From positions 2,294,141-2,358,140 of the forward strand of contig CAXIPT010000008.1 of assembly GCA_964030475.1 (NCBI GenBank): a stretch of DNA of 64,000 nt, given 5' to 3'. The notes beneath the pieces were generated by a model, which worked only from the letters and a program-made list of their open reading frames with translations, ran no database searches and had not been told where the DNA came from. Made by a program: the position numbers and the translations under genes. This stretch comes from Tethya wilhelma. Taxonomy: Eukaryota > Porifera > Demospongiae > Tethyida > Tethyidae. Numbering within the stretch: position 1 is the stretch's first letter; each line of letters opens with the position of its first letter. This document shows positions 12,132 to 22,899 of the stretch, piece after piece.

Positions 12132-12575
12132 TACAAGTAGAAAAAAACATTGGAAATGTAGGAATGGTCAAATAGTAAAAAGAAAGTAAGCAAGATGGAA
12201 TGGCTGTATGATTGTGTGCAGAATTCTTCCTGTGTGGGCTGCATGTAGTAGTACTCTCTTCCCGTGTTGAGTTCCTCATGTTGCCCATAGGAATAATTTT
12301 TTACACACTCAGACAGTGCTGGAGACTTAACTCATTACTTATTCTGATGTAATCTTTACTAATTATGAGCTGAGAAAATGAAATGAGTTTGGATGTGTCT
12401 CACTGAATCTGAATAGGTCAAGTGTTGGGGTTCTACAGTAGACCTAATTGTGGGTAGAACTGTAGTTAGGACAGATATTGAACATTTTACAGACAGCCAT
12501 TCCATCTTATTTGCTTTCTTTTTACATTTCCAATGTATTTTTACTTGTTTGTTCTCATTTTTCATAATTCTACTA
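12132..12575. repeat. Composite repeat foldback module with an insertion
   Basis: A foldback copy whose right arm is split: CACTCAGACAG (near 12307-12317) and AGACAGCCATTCC (from 12491) flank about 173 bp of unrelated sequence. AGACAG is present on both sides, as expected for a 6-bp target duplication. No second module follows. Confidence 0.6.
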
Positions 12576-13309
12576 ATCTCATTTGAGTTTGAGTCTATAT
12601 AGTAGCTACTTGTACGCTATCAGCATGGGTATTATAGCTTATATGTGACGTGTCAAACGAAAACCAGACGTTTGGGAAATTATTGTTTTTCGAGTAAAAT
12701 GCGGTTTTAGTTTAATTCACGTTTTTGCACGAATTTTTTTTACTGCACGGATGGCATGGGTTAATTGTGTTACATTTCAGCATGCTCCACGCAAAATTTG
12801 AGGGGTGGAGCTGCTTCTGCTGCATAGATATTGACGGTAATACCAGCCTAGTTCTTTTCTATTTAGTTGCTAATGCGGAGAACAGTTGCTATGCTGTGCA
12901 ACAGACCGTAGCAAATGTTAATGAGATAGGCAGCTGCTGCTAAAAATGAATTATTGTTCAGTGTTATTTCTGCTTAAATTATATGCTTTTGGGATCAACT
13001 GCTTATCCAGCACCGAAGAAAAATTATCGCCTTTGTAAAATAACGTGAACTTTGACCTTTTAAAATTTACCTGAGTGTGGTAGCTGTATGAGAGAGACTA
13101 TAAGACAGTTTAATAAACTTTCTGGTATTATGGAAAGAGGAAAACGTTCTATAATAATGTGTATGCTACTTGAATATGTGCTACTTGATACTAACTGAAT
13201 TCGGAGTCTTCAAAAGGTTAGTACACTACTGAGCTAGCTATATACTGAGTATACAGAGCAGCCTGAGGTTATATACACTGATAGTGTCAACTTGATTTCA
13301 GTTTATCTT
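12576..13309. other. Non-coding stretch
   Basis: AT-rich, with no frame showing recognisable protein. The 72-codon ORF at 12725 has no splice context or motif that I can support. Confidence 0.5.
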
Positions 13310-14331
13310 TTACACAGGAAAGAAAGTCTTGATGTCATCCATTATGCTGTAGAAAGCTGCTGCCTTTGTACAGCCATTTCTTTCCCACCACATAAATTCG
13401 TCCAAATAACTAGAGAGATGATCAGCGTGGATACCTTTCATTCTTTTGAATTAGATCTTTACCCTGTTCCAATAGGACTCAACATTTTGGGTGTGAGTAC
13501 CAGTAGTACGATCAACAAATGTGACTGAATGATTAACAGTAGAATGGGTTGCTACATAGGGAAGGGAAGCTTGCCCATCGATCAGAATGGATGATGGTTC
13601 CTGGAGCAACATGTGACTGGACAATTGGGAGTAAAGTTGCTGTGTCACGTTGGGCAACAATATTCATAAAACCCAATGTAGGTTTCTGGGATGTGTCGAC
13701 CAGCCCAAACACCCATACCTCTTGACTGGTAGCTCTTCCACGGTGGTTCTATACAGAAAATAACAGTTGCTCCCAGCCAAAATATAATTTCAATTTATTT
13801 TATCTTATTATTATACATTAGTCACCTTTGGTTTGTGTCTAAACATAGACTCGTCCACCTGAACGATTATTCCAGTCCCCCAAGGACAATATATAGGAGT
13901 TCGCAACAGCTTGGTTGAGCACACATCACTGATACATATCAATGCTCACTCTCTCACTAATCTTGCTCTCCTCTGCTGCATCAGTAACTGGGTACTCTCT
14001 TGTCCACAAGTACATCATGTGCATCAATTGTTGGAGAGTAACATTGGATTTCTGGAAAAAGCTCCCAAGGAGAGATGTAAGGGATAGTGGTGTAGTTCAT
14101 GCAAAGGCCGGAAAAGTATCCGAACTGGCATTGGTATAGTGCATCTAATTTATTATGCATTATAATTAATATTATAATTAAACATTTTTTTTATATGCAT
14201 GCATTGTCAAATTTAGTGCTTTTATACCTTGCACATGTTAGGTGCCTAGCAAGAAGCCCTTTCCCTCTCATATATGATATGAGCTTCTCTATATTATCAA
14301 AGAAAACAGGCCCTAACTCGAGCAGAGACAT
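13310..14331 (-). pseudogene. Merlin-superfamily (IS1016/ISXO2-like) transposase relic
   Basis: On the minus strand, an N-terminal exon from about 14331 to 14228 (GPVFFDNIEKLISYMR, LLARHLTCAR) ends at CAAG|GTATAA. Further down come LQQLMHMMYLWTREYPVT and VQVDESMFRHKPK. A GT..AG intron of about 77 bp then leads to NHRGRATSQEVWVFGLVDTS, HSDRWASF and VESYWNRVK, ending EFMWWERNG and FFPV before a stop at 13310-13312. The three acidic residues of the DDE-type catalytic core are visible (VDES, HSDRW, VESYW). The gene is broken by a TGA after DMYQ, a frameshift near 13890 and a TAA near 13452, with other damage near the N-terminal zinc-binding region. Merlin elements normally make 8-9 bp target duplications. 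I could not place the element's termini. Confidence 0.8.
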
Positions 14332-14732
14332 GCTAGACAAGTTTCCAGAATTTGGCGCCAAAAATTTTAAACACTCAATTGGTAAGAGATCGTTACACAA
14401 TTTAGCGTGCACATAAATTAAATTAGACACGAAATATTTAGGTGCCGGATAAGTCAGTTGATCCTGCTTTTGTTCACAGAATTTTGTTACAGCACATACA
14501 CAGAGAGATCAGCTAAAGCTTCTGATATGCTTGCCTAATTCAAGCGTCCACATAGAGCAGCTTTCTGCTCGTGGGTGTTGCCTCACCCTGTATGTGATCG
14601 CATACAGGTTATTCTAAGGCTTATCTTAGTTCTTAGAACTTTTTCTACCTAGAATCTACCACTTTACTAGCAAGCGCTTACCTCCATGAGTCCAGTAGCC
14701 TTCTCCTGGGCTATTCGCTTCTCACTAAATAA
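14332..14732. other. Interval between two transposase relics
   Basis: No intact frame. Its minus strand may hold the decayed C-terminal dimerisation region of the hAT relic to the right or the N-terminal flank of the Merlin relic to the left, but I cannot align either convincingly. Confidence 0.4.
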
Positions 14733-16679
14733 TTAAACTGGCCACAAGGTTGGTTGTGGTAATATAAGGCAGAGAAGATAGTGGCTAGGATGAAGATGAG
14801 AGCCAGAGAGGAAGTGGAAACAGTACCCCAAATCTATAGAGATGACAGTTTCCAAGCAGAGAACTTGTGGCAGGAGCTCTTTCTGTCCAAACCGATCATT
14901 TACTTCTCTCAAAAGTAAGTCACAAGCTTCGTAGTACAGGTGTCGATAGTAATCACAACGTGATGAAAACTGATGGGGCTCACTACCACTATCTATTCTT
15001 GTTGGAGGTCTTCTTTGATGGGGAAGAACAGGCTCGCCAATGTTCAGATCTTCAGCCATACCTACTACATCATTATAAAATCGATCAAATGACTTGGCTG
15101 TTTGTTGCCTTCTATAGAATGCTGCAGCCAAGTTAATGCCTCTTAAAGTGTAACATATTTTCCTTGTAGATTCTTGGATACTTGCTCAGCTGCTGCAAGA
15201 GAATGTAGCCAAGTTTAAGCCCAAACAGAATGAATGCTAAACTTCTCCAATGAAGCCAATATTCCAGCAGCTTTCAGGTCATACTCATAATGTGTGGTAC
15301 TGTTGATCTCACTCATTGTTTCCATCAGAATTGGATAGTTCTTTAGCACAGCTTCAATGGCAGAGGTCCGAGCTGTCCATCTTGTGGCACAAAGAGATTT
15401 AACTGTGACAACCGACTCAGAGTCAGCTTTAATTAATTTTTGATTGAATAAGAGTGATCTTTGGGAGAGAACTTGATTAGCTTTCCTATTTCTCGTACAG
15501 TGTCAAGAGCATTTCTTAGCGAAACAATGTTCCTACCTGCATCTTGCAAACAAAGGTTCAGGGAATGACTGAAGCAATGAACTGGCAAAGCTGCTGCATT
15601 TTCAGCTCTTATCTGGGTTGCGACACCTTTTCTTTTGCCTAGCATATTTGCAGCTCCGTCGTAAGCTTGTCCTCTACATAACGACAAAGCCATAATTATA
15701 ACACCTGGTTAGAAGATCTTTAATCACAGAAGTTATAGTGTCTGCAGTGGTATTTGGTAGCACAAAGAGGCCAATGGGGTCTTCATTAACTACATATTCA
15801 TCATCTACCCACCTCAAGGACAAATTCAGTTGCTCTCTATTAGCTACATCAGTAGCTTCATCAGCAATTATGTAGGATTAGTCTTCTTAATGTTGCCGAG
15901 CAAGGTACTCAACACTGACTGTCCCATGATTGCAATTTGTTCATTAATGATTTCAGGAGACATGTATTTCTTCTCTTGGAGCCAACCAAGGATTGTTGAA
16001 TCAGATTCACGGGACATCATCAATAAAAGCTGTTTAAGATTACCCTGCTGATCATCATTGTGACCGCAAATAGCCAGACCTTGTCGCAATAGATAACTCA
16101 AACAAGATAACTGAGTTAAACGAGACTTTCTTCCGTGTGCTTGTTGTTGACGTACTAAATAGCTGAGGTAGCGTAGGTTTCTTGTTTGCATCCAATTTCA
16201 TTGTGGCTTCTTGGTGGCAAAGACTGCCTTCATGATCATGGAACCTCTTGGTAGCCTTTCTCCAATTATTAAAACCATCTTCTGTGAAGGCTGGACTACA
16301 ATTCTTGCTGAAAGTCATGCAGCAATTTATTCACAAAAATATAACAGCAAGGTAAACAAAATACTTTACGTTTGGTTTGACAAACTGTCAGGGTGGAAAT
16401 TACGCTGCTGATCATGATTACAAAGATTTTGTAGAACCTTTTTGTTGGTTGGTTGGTAAGCATTAGACAAATCACTACAGCAAATGGCAGTGCAATTAGT
16501 ACCACTGTCAGCAGCTGCCCTGGATTCTTCAGACTCACATGTTTTTTGCGGAGTAATCTCGATATCTGAGCTGTCTTCTTCTGAGTCTGATATTGATTGT
16601 GAGCTTCTCTCTATAGCTGGATTTTAGTATTGGACACACATTGAGCTAGTGTTAGTTGAGACTTGCGCTTGGTAGACAT
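14733..16679 (-). pseudogene. hAT-type transposase relic with TTF zinc finger (ZMYM1-like)
   Basis: The minus-strand ATG at 16679 starts MSTKRKSQLTLAQC. An acidic Ser-rich N-terminus follows, then a TTF-type zinc finger region (RKVFCLPCC, later GFNNWRKATKRFHDHE and SLCHQEAT). The hAT RNase-H-like core comes next: GHNDDQQGNLKQLL, EKKYMSPEIINEQI, IIADEATDVANREQLN (first Asp), GQAYDGAANMLG (second Asp) and VHCFSHSLNLCLQD. It continues with CATRWTART and a helical C-terminal part down to 14733. At least five frame breaks or stops separate these blocks, so it is dead. The order matches ZMYM1-like proteins, which derive from hAT transposases. The last acidic residue and the C-terminal dimerisation motif are not clearly visible. 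Confidence 0.8.
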
Positions 16680-16989
16680 CTAAAAAATTTGAAAAATTAT
16701 GTATCCTAATAAACGCCCACCACTGACAACATGCAAAATTTACAGCTGAAAACTGACCTATAAATGAAAAACCAGCATTTACCCATCTCACCTTTTCTAA
16801 TCCTTTGTCTGCATGAATATCTATTTGTCAAGTAATGGTAAACTTGACAATGACCAAGGGAAAAAATTATTCAAAATTCTTATAAATAGATTCAATGCCT
16901 TGAAAAAGTGGGGGTAATGCACCCCCAACTAAAAAAGTAGGGGTGCATCTGCACCCTTTGCATCCCCTGTTCCTACCCCTCTGTGTACG

Positions 16990-17935
16990 TTAAAAAGGAA
17001 CGTTTACTTCACCAGCTGACATCAAGTCAAAAAGCGTGCGTACAACACTAATTCCCATATCTGTTGACTCATCAGTCATTAAGTTAATGACTGGACTACT
17101 GAAAGCTGTTTTTCTTCAATGTGCCTAGACATAACTCCAATAAGTTCCTGAACCATTCTATCACTAGTGTAGGTGGCATTTCGACCAAAATTCAAATAGG
17201 ACACAAACTCACAGCCCCAACTCTTTGCAAGATTCAACAGAGGAACATAATTGGTTGCATGTACAATTTCTTGCTTGTTCAACCAATAAATAGCTTTCAA
17301 GGCTCCAACTATAGCAAGCTCATCAAGCACTGCTACAATGCCTCAGCTGCAGCTCGAGTTAGTTAGTAGTTTCTGCATGCATATCAGATTTATTGTGACA
17401 TGATACTGCATCCTTTCTAAGTGTAGTACAGGGAACTTGACTCCAAACCATACCAACCAATATCAATATCAAACCAATATCATTTTGCTTGTTACATGTT
17501 CGATGTCTATGACACAGAGAACATAGAACACAACAGAGAACAGAGAACTATAATCATCAGTCGGAATAAGCCATGGAAAAGACTTTTCCCAGGATCTGTT
17601 ATATTTAACTTTATGTCCACTACTATTACTAGTACATGTAGATCGAACTGGATAGTGATGTTGGAGGTCTGGAAATACCTCGAGCTTTCTCAAGAATTTC
17701 AATGCTATGATCAGAATCACCGAGCTCATCCTCAGAAATTATCACCAGAACTTAGACACTGGGTGATAAACCAGCCTCATTCGTTAGATCTGTATCACTG
17801 TATGAGTTGTTGCGAAGAAAATAAAAACTTATCAAAAATTTGCTTGCTGACTAGGATAAGTGTAAAACATCCTTACCTTTCTCTAGATGAGCTCTGTTTC
17901 AGTAGGAAATAGTGAGTGATCTTCTGTTTAGGCAT
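16990..17935 (-). pseudogene. Second hAT-like transposase relic (KIAA1586/ZNF862-like), 3'-truncated
   Basis: The minus-strand exon 17935-17877 encodes MPKQKITHYFLLKQSSSRE and ends at AAAG|GTAAGG. A phase-matched acceptor at 17797 opens exon 2 (SDTDLTNEAGLSPSV, then a stop, then ISEDELGDSDHSIEILEKA). Next comes a TTF-like region (KVKYNRSWEKSFPWLIPTDD). The core follows: ELAIVGALKAIYWLNKQEI, GCEFVSYLNFGRNATYTSD and, after a frameshift, NLMTDESTDMGISVV, whose DESTD is the usual first catalytic Asp of this hAT group. The sequence ends near 16990 after a few more codons, so the rest of the catalytic domain is lost. It differs in sequence and family from the relic immediately to its left. A poly-His/Tyr motif near the N-terminus resembles a PCNA-binding box. 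Confidence 0.7.
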
Positions 17936-18191
17936 AAAGTATTCACTTTTCTCTTCATAGTGGCCATTTCAGCTAGCTGGACACGTGGTTTGTGATTGCA
18001 TAATCGTTAATTCACGTGAGTAGGTACTCTATTACATAAGCGCGTGCACGCATTCGATCAACAACCACAACATGGCGCCAGCAATTTGTGAGGCGCTGCG
18101 CCTCGCTAATGCGCTTTGGGGAGAACCCTGATGACCTTTGCTCTGAAGAAATACACCTATATATGTCTTCTGCACAGGTGTTTTGTGATAC

Positions 18192-18356
18192 TTATCCTGC
18201 CATACGTTTGAATGTAACAGTATGAGTCAGGATTGGAAAGTAATCTGGGTGGTTACCTCCACCATCGTCATGGTCACTATCTGCATCACTCATATCTCTT
18301 GGGATATCTGAAGCGAAGTCATTGCTCATGTCTTCTTTGAATTTATCTCTATGCAT
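18192..18356 (-). CDS. Small acidic ORF of uncertain status
   Basis: A 54-codon minus-strand ORF from ATG 18356 to TAA 18192-18194 with an Asp/Ser-rich stretch (DIPRDMSDADSDHDDGGG). A possible donor GGAG|GTAACC lies inside it. The composition resembles the acidic N-termini of the neighbouring transposase genes, so it may be another relic exon. No homology is recognised. Confidence 0.2.
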   Translation of the reverse strand: MHRDKFKEDMSNDFASDIPRDMSDADSDHDDGGGNHPDYFPILTHTVTFKRMAG

Positions 18357-18524
18357 CCATTCTCATTTCCATATTATAAATTATAATAAAGACTATGATG
18401 TCAGTTCAGTCCAATCACATATATGCTTGCCTGACCTGTGATGAAAGTTACTAAATGACCTACCACCATGATTAGCCTTGAACCAGGCTCTCTCCTGCTG
18501 CTTTCTTTCTGCATGCGAATGCAT

Positions 18525-18948
18525 GCAAAGGAAGGGAGAGAACCTGGAAGATTTTAATCACGTGCATGTCGTGGTTGGACGTGGTTAGGACGTTGCAGTC
18601 AAAGTCGCCCACGCTTCCCCTTTGATCCAGTTTGTAGCACTAAAAGTAAACAAAAAGCTGTCTTTTTCAATCGTCAAGCTTTAAAACTGCATCTACTTGG
18701 ATTATACTAGCTCGAAAGAGTCTCTAGTATTCACAGACTTGAAGTTGCAATTTTGTACGAAGAATAGTTGTAGCAAAACTGTTTAAAATGGCAAAAGTTT
18801 GTGTGAAAAGGACCGCTTCTCTTTAACTTATAAGCGCTAAAATGGATCAAAGGGCAAGCGTGGGCGACTTTGAGCGCAACACCCTAACCATATCCAACCA
18901 CGATGTGCATGTGATTAAAATCTTCCAGGCTCTCTCTGTCCCTTTGGA
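18525..18948. repeat. MITE with about 100-bp inverted arms
   Basis: Left-arm words CCTGGAAGATTTTAATCACG, GTCGTGGTTGGA and TCAAAGTCGCCCACGCTT recur as reverse complement at 18830-18930 with scattered mismatches. The outer flanks (GCAAAGGAAGGGAGAGA and TCTCTCTGTCCCTTTGG) extend the pairing. The central 200 bp is unpaired and non-coding. Confidence 0.8.
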
Positions 18949-18984
18949 TAGTAATTCGTAAATAATTTGTCAATAATGGACACT

Positions 18985-19222
18985 GCAAAGGGCATGATTG
19001 ATGGGTGAGGTTTTGAAGCTAAGCGTTAGAGAAGCACAAAAGCCTAACATCCAAGATGCCACACATAACAAGATAACTTGGATTCATGAACATATTTCCC
19101 ACATAGAGTTGCCGTTCTTTGGATTATCCTGTAGCAAGCAGACACACACTGTCACACACACACACACACAAAACGACTTCAGTAATCCTCTGCACGTGAT
19201 ACTCACGCGCTGAGGCTTAATT
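18985..19222 (+). repeat. Dispersed 240-bp repeat, copy 1
   Basis: Same element as 34672-34912 (+) and 48076-48330 (-). Shared order: GTGAGG/GTGGCCTCG, AAGC..AAGCGTTAGAGAAGC, AAAAGCCT, a central region, CAGACA.CACA, then CCTCTGCACGTG and GAGGCTTAAT. This copy carries a (CA)n run in place of the (CAGA)n run of the others and is the most diverged. Confidence 0.6.
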
Positions 19223-19261
19223 ATGACATCACATGCTCTTTAATAGTACTTCCTCATTGAA

Positions 19262-21300
19262 AGGTACAAGCTAACTTAAAGAAAGTGTTGCAACGACTTC
19301 AGGAATACAATCTTCATGTCAAAAAGACCAAATGCAAGTTCCTGCAAACAAGTATGGATTACTTGGGGTATAGAATCGATGCAAATGGATTGCATGCAAT
19401 GGATAGCAAGATCAAAGCTATCAAAGATACTCCAGTTACCAAGAACGAACAAGAGTTGAGATCTTTTCTTGGACTGTTGAACTAATATGGACAGTTCATT
19501 CCGAACTCATCTTCTTTGTTACATCCACTAAATCAATTGTTATGTCAAGATACATCCTGGAAGTGATCAAAGGAATGTGAACAGGCATTTCAAGAAGCCA
19601 TGCAGAAGATTATCTCATCTAATGTGTTGGTGCATTATGATTATGCCCTGCCTATCAAGATGGCTGGTGATGTGTCAGCATATGGCATTGGTGCCGTAAT
19701 CTCTCATATCATGAGTGACGGAACTGAATGACCCTTGCATCAAGGACACTTCTGCCGAATGAAAAGAATTATTCACAAGTGATAAAGGAAGCCTTGTCTC
19801 TTCATTTTGGAGTAACCAAGTTTCATACATACCTGTATGGTCGGAGATTCACATTAGTGACGGATCACAAACTGCTCACTACAATATTGGGATCTAAGAA
19901 AGGTATTCCTCCAACCATGGCAGCACGACTCCAGTGTTGAGCATTGAAGTTGTCTGCTTACTTGTATGACATTCAGTTTCATCGTACCCATGACCATTCT
20001 AATGCTGACGGTCTCTCTAGACTGCCACTCAACCATGTGAGTCCAGTAGTGTATGATGAGGAAGCTGTGATTTTAATGTCAACCAATTGAAGAGCTTACC
20101 TGTTACTGACAAAAGACTGCCTGTTGCTACTCATCAGGGCACCATATTGAGCAAGGTGTATATGTCATCACATTACCCGAGGCTGGTCTAAACAAACTGA
20201 CCAGACATTGCATCCCTATGCAGCCAAAAGAAACGAGTTGCTTGTGGAAGCAGGTTGAATTTTTTGAGTGGTCGTGCCTGGAAAGTTTCGTGAGAAAGAA
20301 GAGCATTACATGTAGTTTCATGTGGTGGCCAGAGATTGACAAAGAACAGGAGAATGTTGCTAAGAGCTGTGCTGAGTGTGCAGCAACACAGAACTCGCCA
20401 CCCATGTCACCTTTGCATCCGTGGTCATGGCCTTCACGAGTATTTCAGCGAATACATTAGGATTTCGCAGGACCGTTCCAAGGGTTGATGTTTCTCGTCA
20501 TAGCAGATGTGTACTCTATATGGCCTGAGGTATTTTTGATGAAAAACACTACAGTGAACAGTACCATCGAAGTGTTGAGACAATTGTTTGCATCGTATGG
20601 ACTGCCGGAACCCTACCATCCTGCAACCAATGGGTTGGCAGAACGTCTGGTGCAAACTTTTAAGAAGTCATTGAAGGCTACTGAAAGTTCAGGTCTCTCA
20701 CTCTCTCATCGTATTTGTGCTCGCCACATATTGTACACCTGTACACTCTACTACAGGTGTCACTCCCAGCTCATTGTTTTTAAAGAGGGAGATGCGAACG
20801 AGGTTTGATCTGTTGAAACCGAGTACTGAGATAGATGTTGGAATCAAACAAAGTCAACAGAAGGTCGATCATGACAAACATGTTAGAAATCCATAGCTTG
20901 AAGTAGGAGACAAAGTGACTGTCAAAAACTTTCATGCTGGACCAGCTTGGATACCTGCAACTGTAGTTGCACGGATAGGACCTTTGTTGTACTTGGTAGA
21001 GACTAAAGAGAAACTGTTATGAAGAAGACATGTAGAACATGTTAAAGCTAGTGTCAATACAGCTCCTGTACCTGTTCAAGAAGAAATGTGGGAACCCTCG
21101 AATTCACAAGTTGTTGTGCCAGGGGAGATCGTTGGATCAGTCTACTACAGAGGACACTACCAGATCTGACTCCACAGGTGGAACATCTGAAAGTCATTAT
21201 CCGAGACGAGAACGTCGTCCACCCAATTATTATCGTCCCAAGACTAATTGAACATGGACAGTATATGTACTTTAATTTTTGTTGTAGTGACTTTCTTATT
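19262..21300 (+). pseudogene. Ty3/gypsy retrotransposon pol relic
   Basis: The 5' end is truncated inside the reverse transcriptase. Visible in order are the RT thumb/connection (QEYNLHVKKTKCKFLQT, YLGYRIDANGLHA, ELRSFLGLLN); the RNase H region (ISHIMSDGTE, then NEKNYSQVIKEALSLHFGV and LVTDHKLLTTILGSKKG, then HSNADGLSRLP); the integrase zinc-binding tail (MWWPEIDKE, CAECAATQN); the first catalytic Asp (DFAGPFQGLMFLVIADVYS); and the catalytic Glu block (NGLAERLVQTFKKSLK). A GPY-like C-terminal segment ends near 21250. Stops interrupt the frame near 19483, 19566, 19728, 19937, 20458 and 20896. The integrase segment carrying the second catalytic Asp is deleted at about 20610, so the element cannot encode an active enzyme. 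Confidence 0.85.
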
Positions 21301-21340
21301 TAAGTGAAGAGGGATGTAGTATGTGTACATTAGTAATTAG
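21301..21340 (+). other. Candidate polypurine tract and 3' LTR start
   Basis: A purine-rich AAGTGAAGAGGGA is directly followed by TGTAGTATGTG, just downstream of the gypsy pol end. This is the expected arrangement of polypurine tract and LTR 5' end (TG). No 5' LTR is present to compare with, so the LTR's right end is not defined. Confidence 0.4.
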
Positions 21341-22899
21341 TGTTGTGGACATTGTGTGTGATATAATGTACTTCCAGTTTATTTCACCATATTTCCTGAT
21401 TAGCCTTGTTTCCTAGTCTACAGCCAGTATTTATGAGCCATAATTACGTCCCAGAGGGCAAAAGGATTTTATTGCAATAATATACTTCCCCCAGGCAATG
21501 GTTTCAACCAATGAGAATACAGGAATGTCAATTTTAGCTGAATATTGTTCCTTCATTTGCATATTGTTCCTTCATTATAACTTTTGTTATGAATATTGTT
21601 CCTTCATTAATTTTAGTGTACGAAGATGTAGGGTTGTTTATCAAGCCTTTTAAACTATCAGCAAGAGAGAGCCTCGGAAATAGTCCAACGGGATATATAG
21701 GACGGAGCCACAACAGACTGAGTTCACTAAATTCTGGCAGAATCATGCATGCACTGAAAATTTCAATAGGTCAACGCTCTAGCCTAACACTTACACATTC
21801 AAGCTGTTTTAAACTGCCAGCATGAAAGATAAAATCGTCCACAGACTGGTACAGAGGCACTGGTAGCAGCCACATTCGCTGAAATTCTGCCAGAAACACT
21901 TATTGCCTGGTAAAGGTCGACGCTTACACTGTTGTAGTGTTCTATTTAACGTTCACTGGGTTTCTTGATGTAGCAAGTGAAGCAAAACAGTGTAAAGACT
22001 AGCGATAGTACTGTAGAAACTAAGCTATTTCGAGTGTTCTTTTGAATTTCTGACTGAGCAAAAACTGGTTGCTATGCTGGAGAAGCAAAGGTAATATAGT
22101 AAACGCGGACCAATCAGATTGCAACAGAAAATTTAACCAATGAAAAGCAACTTTTGTGCGGAAATATAACAGTTATAAACTGGTTTCCAAGGATTTATGG
22201 CTACGTAAACAGCCTTCGCCTTCGGGCTACGCCCTCAGGCTCAGGCAGTTTACTGCCATAAATCCTTGAAACCAGTTTATAACTATTACATATTACGTGT
22301 ACACTTTTATCTCTTGATACATTACTGTCATTTTCTCAAGCAATAGTGGCAAGCTACATAACTGAGTAATACTATCAAAGAGTAGTGATACTACACTTTT
22401 ATACAATAATCATTCTCTTTTGGCACGCACATCAAACACAAAGTCCAGAGCAAGTATACAGTTCAAGCTTGATGATGCAAATACTAAATTGAACGAAGAA
22501 AATTCGAATGCGCATGCCTTCCAAAACGCGTAGGCGATTTGTCACTGTCACTTCCAGTAGGCGTAATGTAACATAGGCGAAATGCGTGTAGGCGAAACGT
22601 TACCAAACCGTTCCAATAGCAAAGCATGAAGTTGTGTTGCTAAGGGCAGATGTGGTTCTGAAATCACCCAACTATAGATTAGTTCCCTTTAATATTAGCA
22701 TGAGTCACTACTATCCACAAAGTGCAAAGCTTAACTCTAGATGAAATTGTTGATATGAAGGGAGGCCGTTTCCTTTCAGGACAAGCCTATGTAGAGTGAA
22801 GTCATTGTGAGGGCTACATATTGTAAACTTTAATGCCTCTGCTAGCAAGAAAACCACTGATGTACAAGATGAAATGTCCAAAACGTGTTACCAGCGCCT
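21341..22899. other. Non-coding stretch with small repeats
   Basis: Probably begins inside the gypsy LTR. Three copies of ATATTGTTCCTTCATT occur at 21543-21615. The palindromic element at 22172-22283 lies within it. A GTAGGCGAAA/T-rich patch at 22545-22610 repeats the word GTAGGCG several times. No protein-coding signal was found. Confidence 0.5.
22172..22283. repeat. Palindromic MITE, 29-bp arms
   Basis: Left arm 22172-22200 begins GTTATAAACTGGTTTCC and right arm 22255-22283 is its reverse complement, apart from one base. The interior is short and CTTCGGGCTACGCCC-like. Confidence 0.8.
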
